Positions 1 to 10,984 of a stretch of DNA of 64,000 nt are shown in pieces. Below the pieces are notes generated by a model. The model was not told the DNA's origin. It saw only the letters and a program-made list of their open reading frames with translations, and did not search any database. Position 1 is the stretch's first letter. Each line of letters starts with the position of its first letter. The stretch comes from Topomyia yanbarensis. Taxonomy: Eukaryota > Arthropoda > Insecta > Diptera > Culicidae. The stretch is from NCBI RefSeq assembly GCF_030247195.1, contig NC_080672.1, positions 97,908,113 to 97,972,112 of the forward strand. Direction: 5' to 3'. Made by a program: the position numbers and the translations under genes.

Positions 1-650
1 ACAATCCGACACTTAAGTTTATTAAGTGCACCTACAAAGAAATCGCTTTTGTAGACAAAGATACAGTTAAGTGGCTGCATGATGACACAGCTGCGATCAG
101 GTCCTGGGAAGATCCACCATTGGAAGCCGTTGAAGCGTTAGATTCCAAAACAAGCTCTTTTCTTCGGATATTTCCCCGACAGCATCGAAAGGTCCAATGG
201 GAGTGTTCTCCGCCTGGTGCAGAATCAGAACGACAGTTTCAGCACAGAATGCTGGAGGGTTGCGTAGAGAACTATGGTCCTCAAAACGGTAGAGCTCCTG
301 TTGGCGGTAGATGAGGCTTCAGTGAAACTGATAACTTCCCAACACAACCAGCTGAACCACGTACTTGGAAAGGCGCCAGCTAAAGGGGGCCCCGGTCTTC
401 GCCGAACGTAAAAGTTGTAGGCAAGCATGGACTGTAAAAGCTCCTGTGGATGACCCAACACGAAGTACCTCACGACGGACTTCAGATCATAGCAAGCCTA
501 CAACAACGGTAACGAGTGCATCGGTAGCAGCCCGTCTTTCGACCAATACACAAAAGTGCCCTACTGTATGCGGATCACGAACTGATAGGCAAGGAAAGGA
601 TCGAAAACCCCCGGTAGGCGAAGGTGCGCAAACGGTAAGAGCCTAAGCAA
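1..650 (+). pseudogene. Non-LTR retrotransposon ORF1 (gag) remnant, LOA-like
   Basis: Across shifting plus-strand frames the translation has the flavour of an ORF1 nucleic-acid-binding protein of a LOA-clade LINE, for example VLRLVQNQNDSF near 210 and LLLAVDEASVKL near 298. The latter resembles the 'lvlgiDe.Slk.L' stretch usual in these gags. Frame changes and stops break it everywhere and no CCHC knuckle survives. It lies just upstream, on the same strand, of the endonuclease remnant at 777-1257, which is the ORF1-ORF2 order of a LINE, so I read both as one element whose 5' part lies outside the window. The family call rests mainly on the endonuclease. Confidence 0.45.
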
Positions 651-776
651 ATACTGCGCCAAAAAAGGCCACTAGAACGTCGAACAGCACACAGCCGGTG
701 ACTACCCGTCGATACAATAAAGAGGACAAAACATTGGCCTCAAAAATCGACGACAAAGAAACACCGCAAAAATGAG

Positions 777-1257
777 CAACATTAGCTGCATTCAAGTTTA
801 CCTCCACAATTCAAAAGGTGCCACAAGCGTCCATGCCCCGAAGGTTCACCAAAGAGCGCCTACACATCGCTCTTCTACAGGAGCCGTGGGAAAATAAGCA
901 CAAAATCTTTGGCTTAAATTCCTCAGCTCACAAGATAGTATATTGTAACGACAAGCCAACTCCAAGAGCTGAAGTTTTGATGAACTGAGCAATAAAATTC
1001 TCGCCAATTACAGGATTCATTCAACGAGACGTCGTTGTAATAACAGTGGAGGCACCGACGGCTATGGGAAAACAGGAGATTGTGATCGCATCTGCCTACT
1101 TCCCTGGCAATGCGGATACAGCGCCACATTCTCAAATCGATACCCTCTTAAAGTACTGCAGAAGCATAGACAAGCCCTTTATCATTGGATGTGATGCCAA
1201 TGCACATCACACAATGTGGGGTACCGTGGATATAAATACCAGAGGTATTAACTCATT
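777..1257 (+). pseudogene. AP-type endonuclease domain remnant of a LOA/R1-type LINE
   Basis: Stitched over several frames, the translation begins near MSNISCIQVYLHNSKGA and passes LHIALLQEPW, which carries the conserved glutamate motif (QEPW). The longest intact piece, 1046-1267, has YFPGNAD, then FIIGCDANAHHTMWG, the GxDxNaHhxxWG signature of the endonuclease of LOA and R1 LINEs, and ends at DINTRG. Downstream of about 1257 the homology stops abruptly, so the rest of the endonuclease and all of the reverse transcriptase are missing. Several frameshifts and an in-frame stop near 990 show it is dead. It lies antisense to fl(2)d, just downstream of the exon at 1616-1949. Confidence 0.7.
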
Positions 1258-1615
1258 TTTGAGTTAAGTATACTTAAATTTAAGTTAAAGGAAGTAAAGT
1301 ACCTTATTCCACGGAAGAGCTTGACTGAGTCGAATCTCTTGTTATGGGATTGACAATGCTTATAAGTGCAAAAGAGACGCAAAACTCAAAAGCACCTACA
1401 TTTTAGTTAAAAGAACTTATTCTTTGGGTTGTTTTATTTTTCTGTGAAGACTACAGGAATGACAACGACACGGTGTCAAATGTGAAAACAGTGGAGGAGG
1501 CTTTTATGACTGCTAGAATACAACAAGCAATATATACTCTGCCATGTCAAAGTACCTGGCGGCAGAAAACCCGACTTCAAGATGGAAATGGATTGGAAAC
1601 GATCGACACACTTAC
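1258..1615. other. fl(2)d: fl(2)d intron sequence, no feature seen
   Basis: This stretch lies between the LINE remnant and the splice donor at 1611-1615. I searched the minus strand for the next WTAP exon, expected to continue the coiled coil with a Glu/Asp-rich segment, and found none. The remaining 3' exons must lie left of the window or beyond the LINE insertion. No open frame or repeat of note is visible. Confidence 0.5.
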
Positions 1616-1949
1616 CGAGCTGTGACTTTTTCACCTCCTCGTTGTAGCTCTTCTGCAGTGCCAGTTCACCCTCCAACTTGGCCAGCCTTCCGTTGGAGGT
1701 CATCTTGCCGAGCTCCTCGTTCTCCTGGTACAACAGGCGGCACTTCGCCATCAGCCGTTTTCCCGTGTTCGAGTCAGGCGTGAACTTCCAAGCCGACAGT
1801 TCGTTCTGTGTTTCCTCCAGCTTGGCCTTCGTTTGTTGCAGTTCACATTTGAGCTTCTGAAAGAGAATGTTAACGGCCGGATCGAGCAGGGCAGACCGTA
1901 GGGCAGCCTGACCAGGTGCTTGGGCGGTTTTAAGCTCGGCGATTTGACT
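1616..1949 (-). CDS. fl(2)d: fl(2)d/WTAP internal coding exon (coiled-coil core)
   Basis: This minus-strand exon of 334 nt encodes about 111 residues of the Wilms-tumour-1-associated protein orthologue, called female-lethal(2)d in flies. Read 1949 to 1616 it includes LLDPAVNILFQKLK, NELSAWKFTPDSNTGK, MAKCRLLYQENEELGKM and LAKLEGELALQKSYNEEVKK. These match the most conserved part of the WTAP coiled coil closely. The acceptor is a pyrimidine tract ending CTGTCCACAG before AGT, and the donor is CAGCTCG followed by GTAAGTGTG. It starts in phase 0 and ends one base into a codon. WTAP scaffolds the METTL3/METTL14 m6A writer in nuclear speckles and in flies is needed for Sex-lethal and transformer splicing. 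Codon use is GC-rich against the AT-rich surroundings, as expected for a conserved exon. Confidence 0.94.
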
Positions 1950-2020
1950 CTGTGGACAGAAGAGAGCCGGGTATTGTAGAGCACAATGTAATACGCCTTA
2001 GTCTAGATCTGAAAACTTAC

Positions 2021-2145
2021 TGCAAAATCTTGCATTTCCTGCTCCTTGACGGCGAGCCGTCGTGCCAGGATCCGTTCCCGGCGTTGAGATTCGGCATACT
2101 GTAGTTTGAGTTTAGCTTCCGAGTCCTTTATAGTTTGAAGTTCTT
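2021..2145 (-). CDS. fl(2)d: fl(2)d/WTAP internal coding exon
   Basis: This 125-nt minus-strand exon encodes ELQTIKDSEAKLKLQ, then RRERILARRLAVKEQEMQ and a final DFA. The segment RRExILxxRLAxKEQEMQ is diagnostic of WTAP/fl(2)d and directly precedes the core encoded by 1616-1949. The acceptor is a tract ending AAAATTCACAG and the donor is GCA followed by GTAAGT. It begins with two bases of a split codon and ends in phase 0, matching the phase-0 start of the next exon only 71 bp away. The two exons therefore join without a break. The preceding exon must end one base into a codon; the exon at 25006-25406 does exactly that. Confidence 0.92.
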
Positions 2146-2639
2146 CTGTGAATTTTGAGAGATCAGTACACGATGTTAGTGATTTCGTTGGTATCGCTAT
2201 AACTATCTAACAACAAGTCGAAAAAATATACAAGGGTTAACAAAAGTATGGAAAGGGTGCTCAAAGGTTGCTGACGGAGAACGTGGTGCACATTTGTATT
2301 GAGGATAAACAATAATAAAGTGTCGTCATTTCATTTCATTCAACTTAATATTGCATAAACAACAAATAAACAGCTGCATTAAAATAAGATTCTATGTATT
2401 AATATTGAACTATTTTTTCAGAAACTGAATTGGATACTTAACACTTAACGCTCAAATCTTGAGTAGAATGCGTAACAATCAACAACCGATTATGCATGAG
2501 AATGTAATAGCATCATTGGCCAAAGTACTGTAGATAATGCCGAATATCATGGTTAGTTGTGCTAGTATAGTAAGCACATTACTATAAATTTGATAAATAA
2601 AAATATTTAAAAGTGAAGATATGCGTATTTCATATAAAG

Positions 2640-3520
2640 AAAGGTTATAGCATCACTCCAAAAATCGATTTTTCAACTGAGGCCGGGAGGGCTGAGTATC
2701 ATATACTATTCGATTCAGTTTGTCGGGACTGCAAAATGTTTGTGTGTGTGAGAGTGTATATTAAAAAGCCACTCAATTTTCTCTGAGAAGATCGCACAGA
2801 TTTTCACAAACTTAGTTTCAACTAAAAGGTATACATTCTCATACGTTGCTTTTGATTTTTTCTGATCGGAGGCCCATTGAATTCTCTTATAAACTAGTAC
2901 CATCAAGGCATCTAAATGATACAATACATATTAAAATAAATGCAACATTACTTGAATTTGCGGGTCTAGATCACAAATGATCAATAAATAAAAAAGTGGC
3001 TTGATTACATTGGCTTCTATGACGCTTCCTGATGGTCCCGGAGACACTGCCAAATTCCGATGTTAATGTTACACCGATTTCTCAGCAAAATCTTGACCGA
3101 TTTTGACAAATTTGATTTCAAATAAAAAATACTAAACTCCCATTGAGTGCTATCGAATTTCATTCAGATCTGACTTTTGTTTCCGGAGTCATAGGTGGGT
3201 TTGGGCGGTCACGTAGGAATTTCCTATATAAGTTGGTACAATCGTAGCACTTCAGAGGTTAAACATCTATTTCAAAGGACATCAAGTTACTTCGATTTAG
3301 AGGTCTAGATAACTGATGGATACAATAGAGACGAGGCACATTGTGATATGTAAACAAGTAAAATTACTTCATACGAGGCCGGCCACCCATGTTCAATTTT
3401 TAATTGGGAAAAAATAGGGAGTGTCCCCGGCAGTAAGCCATTTGCCATTTTTGACGCGTGCGGTTTTTGCTGTGCCAAACTTTGTATTTTGATTTGTTCT
3501 CTTGAAATCATTGAAACAAG
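2640..3520. repeat. Degenerate dispersed repeat within intron
   Basis: From about 2660 the sequence has the form 'CTGAGGCCGGGAGGGCTGAGTATCAT...CGATTCAGTTTGTCGGGAC', followed by a short TG-rich run and phrases such as GCACAGATTTTCACAAAC and GACCGATTTTGACAAATTT near 3095. A second, shorter copy of the opening is at 26466-26570 (GACCGAGGCCCGGAGTGCCG, then ATTCGTCTCAGTTCATCGAG). The two copies agree in order and wording but are diverged. No reading frame is maintained. The similarity between 2760-2830 and 3080-3130 suggests the unit is itself internally duplicated. I cannot name the family from sequence alone. Confidence 0.4.
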
Positions 3521-4229
3521 ATGAATAAAAAATGCATTATCTGTGCCTTAGAGGTGTATGTCATTGCCGAAGTGTCATTATTCCCGGTTGTGACCCACTT
3601 TTTGTACCCGGTTATGGACACTAGCTTGGCCGCGATTTGTTAGAAAAAAAATTAAGATAGCCAAATCAACGAGCGCTGGGCTGAAGAAGTTTATTTGACC
3701 TTAACAAAAATACCTGTAGAATTTGAAACCGATCCAAGAAAAATTAATGGACCCGAAAATGAATTGAACCGAACCAAAGGCAATTTCATTGAAATTTTGC
3801 ATTTTTTAAATTGTTTTAAAACCATTATAATTAATTTTAATTTGCATATACATATAATGTTTTTATTGATGCGAGAAACAAATTACGAAATTTCGTGCGG
3901 AGTCGATCATTCATAACCAGGGGGCTACATCCCTATGTTGATGCACATACGTTGATAGTAGTGAACATATGATGGGCCATGTCGCTTCTAGGCCCATGTC
4001 TCCCATGCTCTTGCATTGGGTTGTTTTATAATTTTAACAAAGGGAGATGTTGGCTTGAAAAAAATGGCCGACTAGCAGGGGGCTGCTCCTAACATAATTG
4101 CGTGAATTTGGTTACAATGGTGTACAGAAATCGAAGTGTGACATTCGAAATGTAAATGTCACGCAATCTTGTGTATAATTCTGTATCATTTGAGTATTGG
4201 TTGGCGACAAACCATCAACCGAATTTGCT
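3521..4229. other. Intronic sequence, nothing recognised
   Basis: AT-rich sequence with short spurious open frames. It holds two direct phrases near 3570-3615 (CCCGGTTGTGACCCACTTTT and TACCCGGTTATGGAC) and no recognisable gene, RNA or element end. Confidence 0.4.
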
Positions 4230-4790
4230 TCGACAATGCTGTTATTCTTGCAGCAAATTCGAAGCTGAAAGCATCTAGTTCCCCGAGCCCTGATGGCGTT
4301 CCCTCAATTTTTGTTAAAAAGTGCATCAGAGGCTTCTTGAACCACTTCGGCGGGAAACAAATCGAACATTGATAATTCTCGAGGAATCTCGTGATTAAGT
4401 GCCGCATCGAAACTATTCGAACTGGTTGTTTTAGATCCTATTTTCTTTCACTGTAAACACTACATTGCAGATGACTAACACGGTTTTATGCCTAAACGAT
4501 CGACAACGACCAACCTGCTCTCGTTCATAACATATGTACTCGATAGATTCGCAAACGGATTGCAAACCGATGCTATTTACATGGGTCTATCTGTGGCCTT
4601 CGACAAAATCAACTATGATATCGCAATAGTGAAGCTGGACAAACTCGGTATTCATAGACAGCTCCTGCGGTGGTTTTGTTCCTACCTCGATGGAATGCAA
4701 CCCCAAATCAGCATTAAGGACGGTCTGTCTGCACCATTCTTCACTACCAGAGTTAAAAATAATCGAAGCACTTTTTTGAAGGTTGAAAAT
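4230..4790 (+). pseudogene. Reverse transcriptase fragment of a jockey-like LINE
   Basis: Two plus-strand pieces belong to one RT. The first, 4235-4340, reads SSSPSPDGVPSIFVKKC, matching the RT block 'sspGpDGiPs.flK'. The second, 4488-4760, has PKRSTTTNLLSFI, then LSVAFDKINYDI, corresponding to the catalytic-region phrase 'D.skAFDkvnH.iL', then KLDKLGIHRQLLRWFCSYLDG. The first catalytic Asp position is changed (GLSVAFDK), and the stretch between 4372 and 4488 is out of frame with stops. The FADD block and everything after it is lost. It is an old, inactive fragment within the fl(2)d intron, antisense to the gene. Confidence 0.78.
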
Positions 4791-6514
4791 GATCCTGATG
4801 CGACTCGCGGTGAATAGAATTCATTCAATTATCCAATGAGTTAACAAGGAGAAAAATCGGGTAAACACCAAAATTTCTAGGACGAAAGGAGTCTTAGAGA
4901 TTTGCGTCAAGCCGGCGCTAATCTATTCCGACAAAAAGTTAGTGTCGGTTTCTGATGAGACAAAGTCGAAACGTACCCATATAATGAATAAGAATTTGTG
5001 CCCTTCAAGTGGAAAAACTCCGCCCACTTCGCTTGAAGTTTTTGAAATTCGTGTTATGGGAAAATATATAGAGGAAACATATATTAAATGCTATAAGTTT
5101 TGAAGTAGTACTCAGAAAATTACAATTCATACCTCTTTTAAAAGGCAATAACGTAAGTATTTCAATAAGCATATTATTGCTCTTAGGGAAAGTGGGGTAC
5201 TGGATCTTTTTGTCCCTAAAATTCCCCATTTTTAATAATTTTTTAGCTCCGTGCTGCAAATCATACATATTTTGAAGTTTTTCTAATGTCTAGTCTAGTC
5301 TACACATACACAATACATGTAGGGATCCTGGAAAATTGCAGACGTTCGTCCACAATTTTTCTTGTCATTATTAATGTTTGTGGCACATATTGAATATGGC
5401 ACAAGCATTAAAGCGGCCAGGCCAACTATGCAGCGTTTAATATAATTTAATCAACAGATTATTCTGAACCTTGAATAAGGAAGAAACGTGGACTACCGTA
5501 CACAACCGTTTCAATTTGATGGGGGTTTGATAAATCGTTGGGAGTGACTTTGCTAAGAGGGTTAATGTCACTCATTTGGTCCTAGGTTCCTGGGATGGGA
5601 CAGAAGTATTTACACCTTGCCCTGACAAATAGGCCTAGGTTATAGCACCTTTACTCGGTCTCTAGAAAAAATATAAATTTGAAGAATAGAATTTAACTTT
5701 TGGTATATAGTACTTGCTGTTATTTCATTGTTCCTTCCGCGACGAACCACAGTGATAAAAAAAACAAAGGAATTAACGGTTCCCTTACTTACTAGTCATT
5801 ACTAAAAGCTTTAATTTAATTTTGAAAGAAAAATCAAATTCTCATTGAAAAAATGAAGGAATTGGTAATGTTGAACAATTACTAAAAAATCAGCTTTTTT
5901 CCTCCATTATACAAGCATAAGCATGGAAATTGCAATTCACATAGTGATTTCACCGACACAATTAATAATTATAAAATAATCACGCTAGGCGATTTTTCTA
6001 AAACAAATTGGAATCTTCTCACCCGCATAGTTGGACCTTTTCGTGTTTGAGCACGAAAAAAACTGCTTCAGCGTACGAATCTTCCATATCCAAATCGTTA
6101 ATCCAGACACGGTAATAGGTTTGATTTCGCTTCAATCACCTGCCGGACACAGATCACGGTCTGATTCAACTCCTTGAGCACGACGTCCAACACTTATCAC
6201 ATTTCACTTCACCGTAAGTGTACTTTTAAAGAAATATATTCTTATTACGATATCAGAGACAAAAATTGACGGGTGTCATATTTTGCAGTTTTTCTAATGT
6301 GTAAAAAATCTCAGAAATCGAACAGAACCTTTGCGACCTTTGTCTGAATACGAAAAATTAGGATTATGGGGCCTTTTGCTACTCAAAATAAATTTTATCA
6401 TTTTCTCGTACATATATCTCTATTATTCTTTAATCAATTTTAATAAAATGTACCTTATTGGACGTACTTATGAACAACTGAAAAACAGATTCGTTACCGG
6501 TAAAATTCAGAAAC
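4791..6514. other. Intronic sequence with one dispersed repeat tail
   Basis: No gene recognised. At 4937-4975 lies one of at least five copies in this window of a tail ending 'TGATGAGACAAAGTCGAAAC' (others at 10621-10665, 21181-21236, 26012-26053 and 58868-58965). The rest is AT-rich with random short frames. Confidence 0.45.
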
Positions 6515-6561
6515 ATAAAAATGTGCGTTTGAAACATTTTGTTTCAAACGCACATTTTTAT
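6515..6561. repeat. Perfect 21-bp-arm palindrome
   Basis: Arms ATAAAAATGTGCGTTTGAAAC and the exact reverse complement are separated by a 5-nt ATTTT spacer. It lies 29 bp outside the left end of the 6591-9474 foldback element. It could be a tiny MITE core or a recent replication-slippage inversion. There is no U-tract layout to suggest a terminator, and no host transcript is known here. Confidence 0.85.
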
Positions 6562-6590
6562 CATTAAATTGTATATATCAGCTTAATTTA

Positions 6591-9474
6591 ACACGGTGCT
6601 ACAAAATATAAAAAAATGAATGTACTTTTAAAGTTGTAGATTAGGGTGTCCCAAAATGACATCATGTTAAAAAAGTCATCGGGCTCACTTCTTAAATGAA
6701 AGGTTAGGGTATTAGGACCACTTTCTTCTTCGGAGTGAGTTTCCTAAAACGCTTCCTACTGGTGGCGAAAATTGATTTTTGAAAAATGGGCCGATTTTGG
6801 ATAAAATTTCAAATTTATGCCTGTTTAAGTGGTCCTGAATTGTCTTATATTTTTTTTCAACATTTTTTATTTTCCTGGAGATCCAAACGGAGAAGTATGG
6901 TTAGTTAGTTTGCACAAATTTTGAATTATAAGAGCGGCAGAGCTATTAAAACTTAGCAAAAAGTGAAATTTTTGGTGTTTTTCAATATTTTTTCTCAAAA
7001 CTGGGTATCTACAAAATTTTAAAAGTACCGAAAATACTTTGTATAGTTGAGCTGAATATAGGGGCGTAATTTTGCTGAAGAAAGTGTATAGCTACGGCCA
7101 ATGGGGTATAACTTATTTAAGTTTTTGTTAAATAACCTTTTGACATTTTATGATATTCATAAAAAATAACACTGTTCTACAAAATAAAACAGCTTAAGTT
7201 GGCTTATTCCGCATATTATTTTTCGGAAAACAGAAGGAAAATGATGAAAAATGGCGTTTTTCGCTTGTCTCAAGTGCATCAGAATCGGTTTTTATGAGAA
7301 TGTGACGATTTAAAAAATTATTTTGTATACAAATAGCCACCTAGCGGGTTTGAAAATTACTAAAATTAAACAAATATGGCGTACATTGGAAGGCTGAATT
7401 GATTGGCGTAGTTACATTTTGTATATAAAGTCTTATTTTTATGTTAGGAACTTTGAAGTGGAGAAAAATGAAGAAGAATGATGTGAGTGTTTAGATCACA
7501 TAATTCCGAAATAGTCAAATTTGGGGCAAATATCCTCGAAAAAGTTTTACAACAAAATACAGCGCATCGTCTGACACAATTGTTTTGTTGAAGATGCCTC
7601 CTAGAAGTAATTATGGAGAATTAACTCTTCAAAAAATAATTAGAAACTTGGCGTCATTAGCAAAGTTATCATTATTTTTATAATTTAAGTTACAAAAAAA
7701 TCATCAGATGCTCATTAAACCTCGTCCTGACATACTAAAGACGTACAGAAAACGTCATTTTTCATCATTTTCCTTCTATTTTTCGAAAAACAATGTGTGG
7801 TCGAAGCACATTTGAACTGATTTACTTTTCGGAACAGCATTATTTTTGATAAATTGCCAAAAATGTCAAGGGTTATCTTACAAAAACTTAAATAACTCAT
7901 GCCTCATTATCCGTAGTTATATACTTTCTTCAGCAAAATTACGCCCCTGAATTCGGCTCAACTATATAAAGTGTTTCCTGTACTTTTAAAGTTTTGTAGA
8001 TACCTAGTTTTGAAGAAAAAATATTGAAAGGCACCAAAAATTTCACTTTTTACTAAGTTTTAATGGCTCCGCCGCTCTTATAATTCAAAATTTGTACAAA
8101 CTAACTAACCAAACTTCTCCGTTTGGATCTCCAGAAAAATAAAAAATGCTGAAAAAAATCTATGATAGTTCAGGACCACTTCAACAGGCATAAATTTGAA
8201 ATTTTATCCAAAATCGGCCCTTTTCTCAAAAAATCAAAATTCGCCACCAGTAGAAAGCGTTTTAGCAAACTCACTCCGAAGAAGAAAATGGCCCCAATAC
8301 CCTAACCTTTCATTTAAGAAGTGAGTCCGATGACTTTTTTAACATGATGTCATTTTGGGACACCCTATTGTAGATCTCGTCAAATACAACACAAAACCAC
8401 GTTTGATCAATTTAACATACCCTCGAAATCTTGATTCATGGCAAAAAGACCATTTTCAGGATTTTCAGCACGAAAATTTTTTCTACGCGGTCCTTTTTCA
8501 ACAGATTTTGAATCCTCTAGGTGCTCTGGAAAGAATAAAAAATTACCTTTCCAACGGTATGCTTTGTTATGTACTTTTATTAAAAGTACTATGCGGTTTT
8601 GGAACAACAATATGAAAGTACCCATTATTTTGCGTTTTTTTTTCATAAAAAGTATGAAAATTGCTCTACATTTTTATTAGGAAGCGTCTATGTTTAAACA
8701 AAAGTTTAGGAAGAACATTTAATTATGCATCCAACACCTATTTATAGTCAAAATCGGTTGAAAAATGGCAGAGTTAATAATTTTTTTTTCCAAATTAGAA
8801 ACTTGCCCGAACTTTTAAGGGGACAGTCTCATATAATATTTAAAAAAAATAGATTTTTTTGCTCGGTTACCTATACATATACATATATACCTTTGAACTT
8901 GAAATTGGAAAAAATAAAGGAAAATATAATTATAGGATCTTATAGTGCGAGACGAAACCTCAATAACTCTTTAAGAGTTTATGCGAACATGTTCCTAATT
9001 TGGAAAAAAAATAATAGCTCTGCCATTTTTCACCCAAATTTGATGGTAAATAGGTCGTTGGATGCGAAATTGATTGCTCTCTCTAAAATTTTGTTAAAGC
9101 AAAAACGCTTCTTTAGAGGAATCTTGAATAATTTTTATAATTTTCATGGAAAAATCGCAAAATTATGGTTGTTTTCATTTTGTTCTAAAACCGCAACGTA
9201 TATTTGACAAAAGAACATAACATAGCATACCGTTGGGAAGGTCATTTCTTCTTCTTTCCAGAACACTCAATTTAAAATTTAAAATCGGTTGAAAAATGAC
9301 GACGGCGTACAATTTTTTTAATGCCGAAAGTCCCGAAAAATAGTGTCTTTGCCATAAATCAAGATTTTGAGGGCATAAAACATTTTTCAAACATTGTCTT
9401 GTGTTGCATTTGGCGAGATCTACAACCTATATACTAAATCACTTGAAAAGTACAAAATCACTGTAGCACCGTGT
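6591..9474. mobile_element. Foldback (long-TIR) element, interrupted by a second one
   Basis: The ends are ACACGGTGCTACA at 6591 and the complementary TGTAGCACCGTGT at 9474. Removing the insertion at 6642-8375, the left arm (6591-6641 plus about 8376-8840) pairs with the right arm (about 8935-9474) over about 500 bp, for example GGTATGCTTTGTTATGT at 8551 against its inverted counterpart near 9220, with a loop of roughly 100 bp. The native element is therefore about 1.15 kb and almost entirely inverted repeat. No coding capacity is credible: the 160-codon frame at 8725-9207 simply runs through the loop and right arm. I could not find a clean target-site duplication, so the superfamily is open. 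Confidence 0.85.
6642..8367. mobile_element. hAT-like long-TIR element nested in the foldback element
   Basis: The ends are TAGGGTGTCCCAAAATGAC and its complement, flanked by an exact 8-bp duplication TTGTAGAT (6634-6641 and 8368-8375). Collapsing the duplication restores the left arm of the outer element (its right arm carries TTGTAGATCTCG at the matching place), so the boundary is sure. Inverted arms of about 680 bp (6642-7320 and 7690-8367) surround a ~370-bp unpaired centre. The 8-bp duplication and a TAGGG start fit the hAT pattern (terminal YARNG). Arms this long are unusual for hAT, whose termini are normally 10-30 bp. No transposase remains, so it is non-autonomous. Confidence 0.88.
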
Positions 9475-9948
9475 AATTATCTAATTCACTACTTGTAAAA
9501 TATGCTTAGGGATCACATGAGAAATGTTTCAATTTTTTTTGCGATGCAACAGTACAGCAACGTATTGAATATAATACACGTGTTTTTATCTACAGAGTAA
9601 AGAAATGGAATGGAACCGCAGTACCTGTCTAGAATTGTTGTGTACGAATGAGATGTGCGCCGGTATGAAACCAAAAAAGCCAGCAATCTGAGAATGTTCA
9701 GTGCTAAGAAATCTTGTACTCAATACTCTTTATTTCATAAAGAAAAATATCTTGCAGGTCTGTTCAAAGTCTCTTAGACTTTGAACAGATCTGCAAGATA
9801 TTTGTTAAACAGATGCCTCTGGATTTATAACAGAGAAGGATGGGCATACACGGAAGTGAAGTAAGATTAAAGGAATCTCTCATGATGGAAAATTATTATC
9901 AAAAGATATCTGATCGTAAACCTTCCACACTACGAAAGCTGTGTATGG
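9475..9948. other. Intronic spacer containing a 59-bp palindrome
   Basis: Apart from the palindrome at 9745-9803 I see nothing definable between the foldback element and the RT fragment that begins near 9949. Confidence 0.5.
9745..9803. repeat. 59-bp near-perfect palindrome (28-bp arms)
   Basis: Arms beginning AAATATCTTGCAG and ending AAAGTCT are complementary over 28 bp with a single mismatch and a 3-nt CTT spacer. The short spacer makes a microRNA precursor unlikely. It fits a minimal cruciform or a terminal remnant of an inverted-repeat element. Confidence 0.85.
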
Positions 9949-10560
9949 GTGAGGTGGGCCATTATACAGAAACAAACAGGTAGATATCATATTGACAAGC
10001 CTAGAGCATACAGAGATCGCAGCCTTGTCATTTTTTTTCTGAAAAATGTGGCAATGGTATTTAAATCGCATAAGGAACGGAATCATCCTCATGCTTTTGC
10101 GGACAACATCGGCATCATTGGCGTTGATAGTAGAGCAGTGCAAGAGGCAATTTTGCTTTTCAAAAGGGAGGCTGCGATAATCGTACAAGACAAAGTATAT
10201 GGTCGCTGCTAGAGAACGAGGCAATCCGAACGGTGTTGGTTCCGAGGTGAAAATCTATGGGTAACGGTACGAAGATGTCGATGAATTCATATATCTTGAA
10301 ACTCTAGAACATGTGATAACAATGTTACCCACGAGGTAAAAAAAGAGTGTTGCGGCTGCGAATAGGACTTTTTATGATCTACAAATCGCTGGTACTTTCG
10401 GTTGCTCTGTACGGTCATGAGCGTTGATGAAAGCAGATTATAGATGTGTTCGAGAAAAAAAAATTCTGCGTTCCATAATAGGTAGCACAGTAGAAAATGG
10501 CACAGACGAATGAACCACGAGCTGTACCAAGCCAGTTGCTCTGGCCGTTCACATACGTTC
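9949..10560 (+). pseudogene. Reverse transcriptase C-terminal fragment of a LINE
   Basis: The frame at 9949-10212 contains FADNIGIIGVDSRAVQEA, the RT catalytic block 'FADDiDIIg.s..av..a' with the second Asp changed to Asn, followed by LLFKREAA. After a frameshift, 10270-10545 gives DEFIYLETL, then THEVKKRVAAANRTFYDL, LVLSVALYGHE and VFEKKILRSIIGSTVENG. These are the thumb and connection regions of this RT type (usual form 'vLYGHEsWt...fErkiLR.I.Gg'). Two stops follow ALYGHE. Upstream endonuclease and palm sequence are missing. I would place it near RTE-like or related LINEs, with low certainty on the clade. Confidence 0.75.
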
Positions 10561-10984
10561 TGTAAAGTGTTTGGATTTGGAGTCTAACTGGCGCCAATTT
10601 GGTGTTAGTTTGGATATATCGTGGCAGCAAGTTGGTGTCAGTTATTGACGAGTGGAAGACGAAACATTAAAACTCAACTTTTCAACGTTAGGTCTTGTGC
10701 CATTACGCGCAAATTGGTAATCATTTTTTTTCCTACAGGAAATAATAAAAGTTGCATGCTATAGACGTAAGTGAACCAATCAAGCGCTTTGACTGTTATC
10801 CAATGCACAATGTATTGTTACCTCCGGTTGCACAGTGGAATGAATCAGCCAAAAGAAAAAACAAAAGTGCCCATACAACGAGATAACACAATCTCGATTG
10901 ATTTTTAGAAATCTCTTGTTAGGCCCACTGTTCAGGATGTTGAGCAAATAGCAAAAGTAAATATGTAGCTTAATCTTGCGAAAA
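10561..10984. repeat. Dispersed repeat tail and spacer
   Basis: From about 10565 this shows the repeat 'GTTTGGATTTGGAGTCTAAC', TGGCGCCA, then TTGGTGTCAGTTATTGACGA and GACGAAACATTAAAACTC, related to the copies at 58868-58965 and 26012-26053. The remainder up to 10984 shows no recognisable feature. Confidence 0.45.

Noticed and set aside
8725..9207. 160-codon plus-strand frame
   Set aside because: It runs through the loop and right arm of the foldback element, has low-complexity Asn/Lys/Phe content and no homologous motif.
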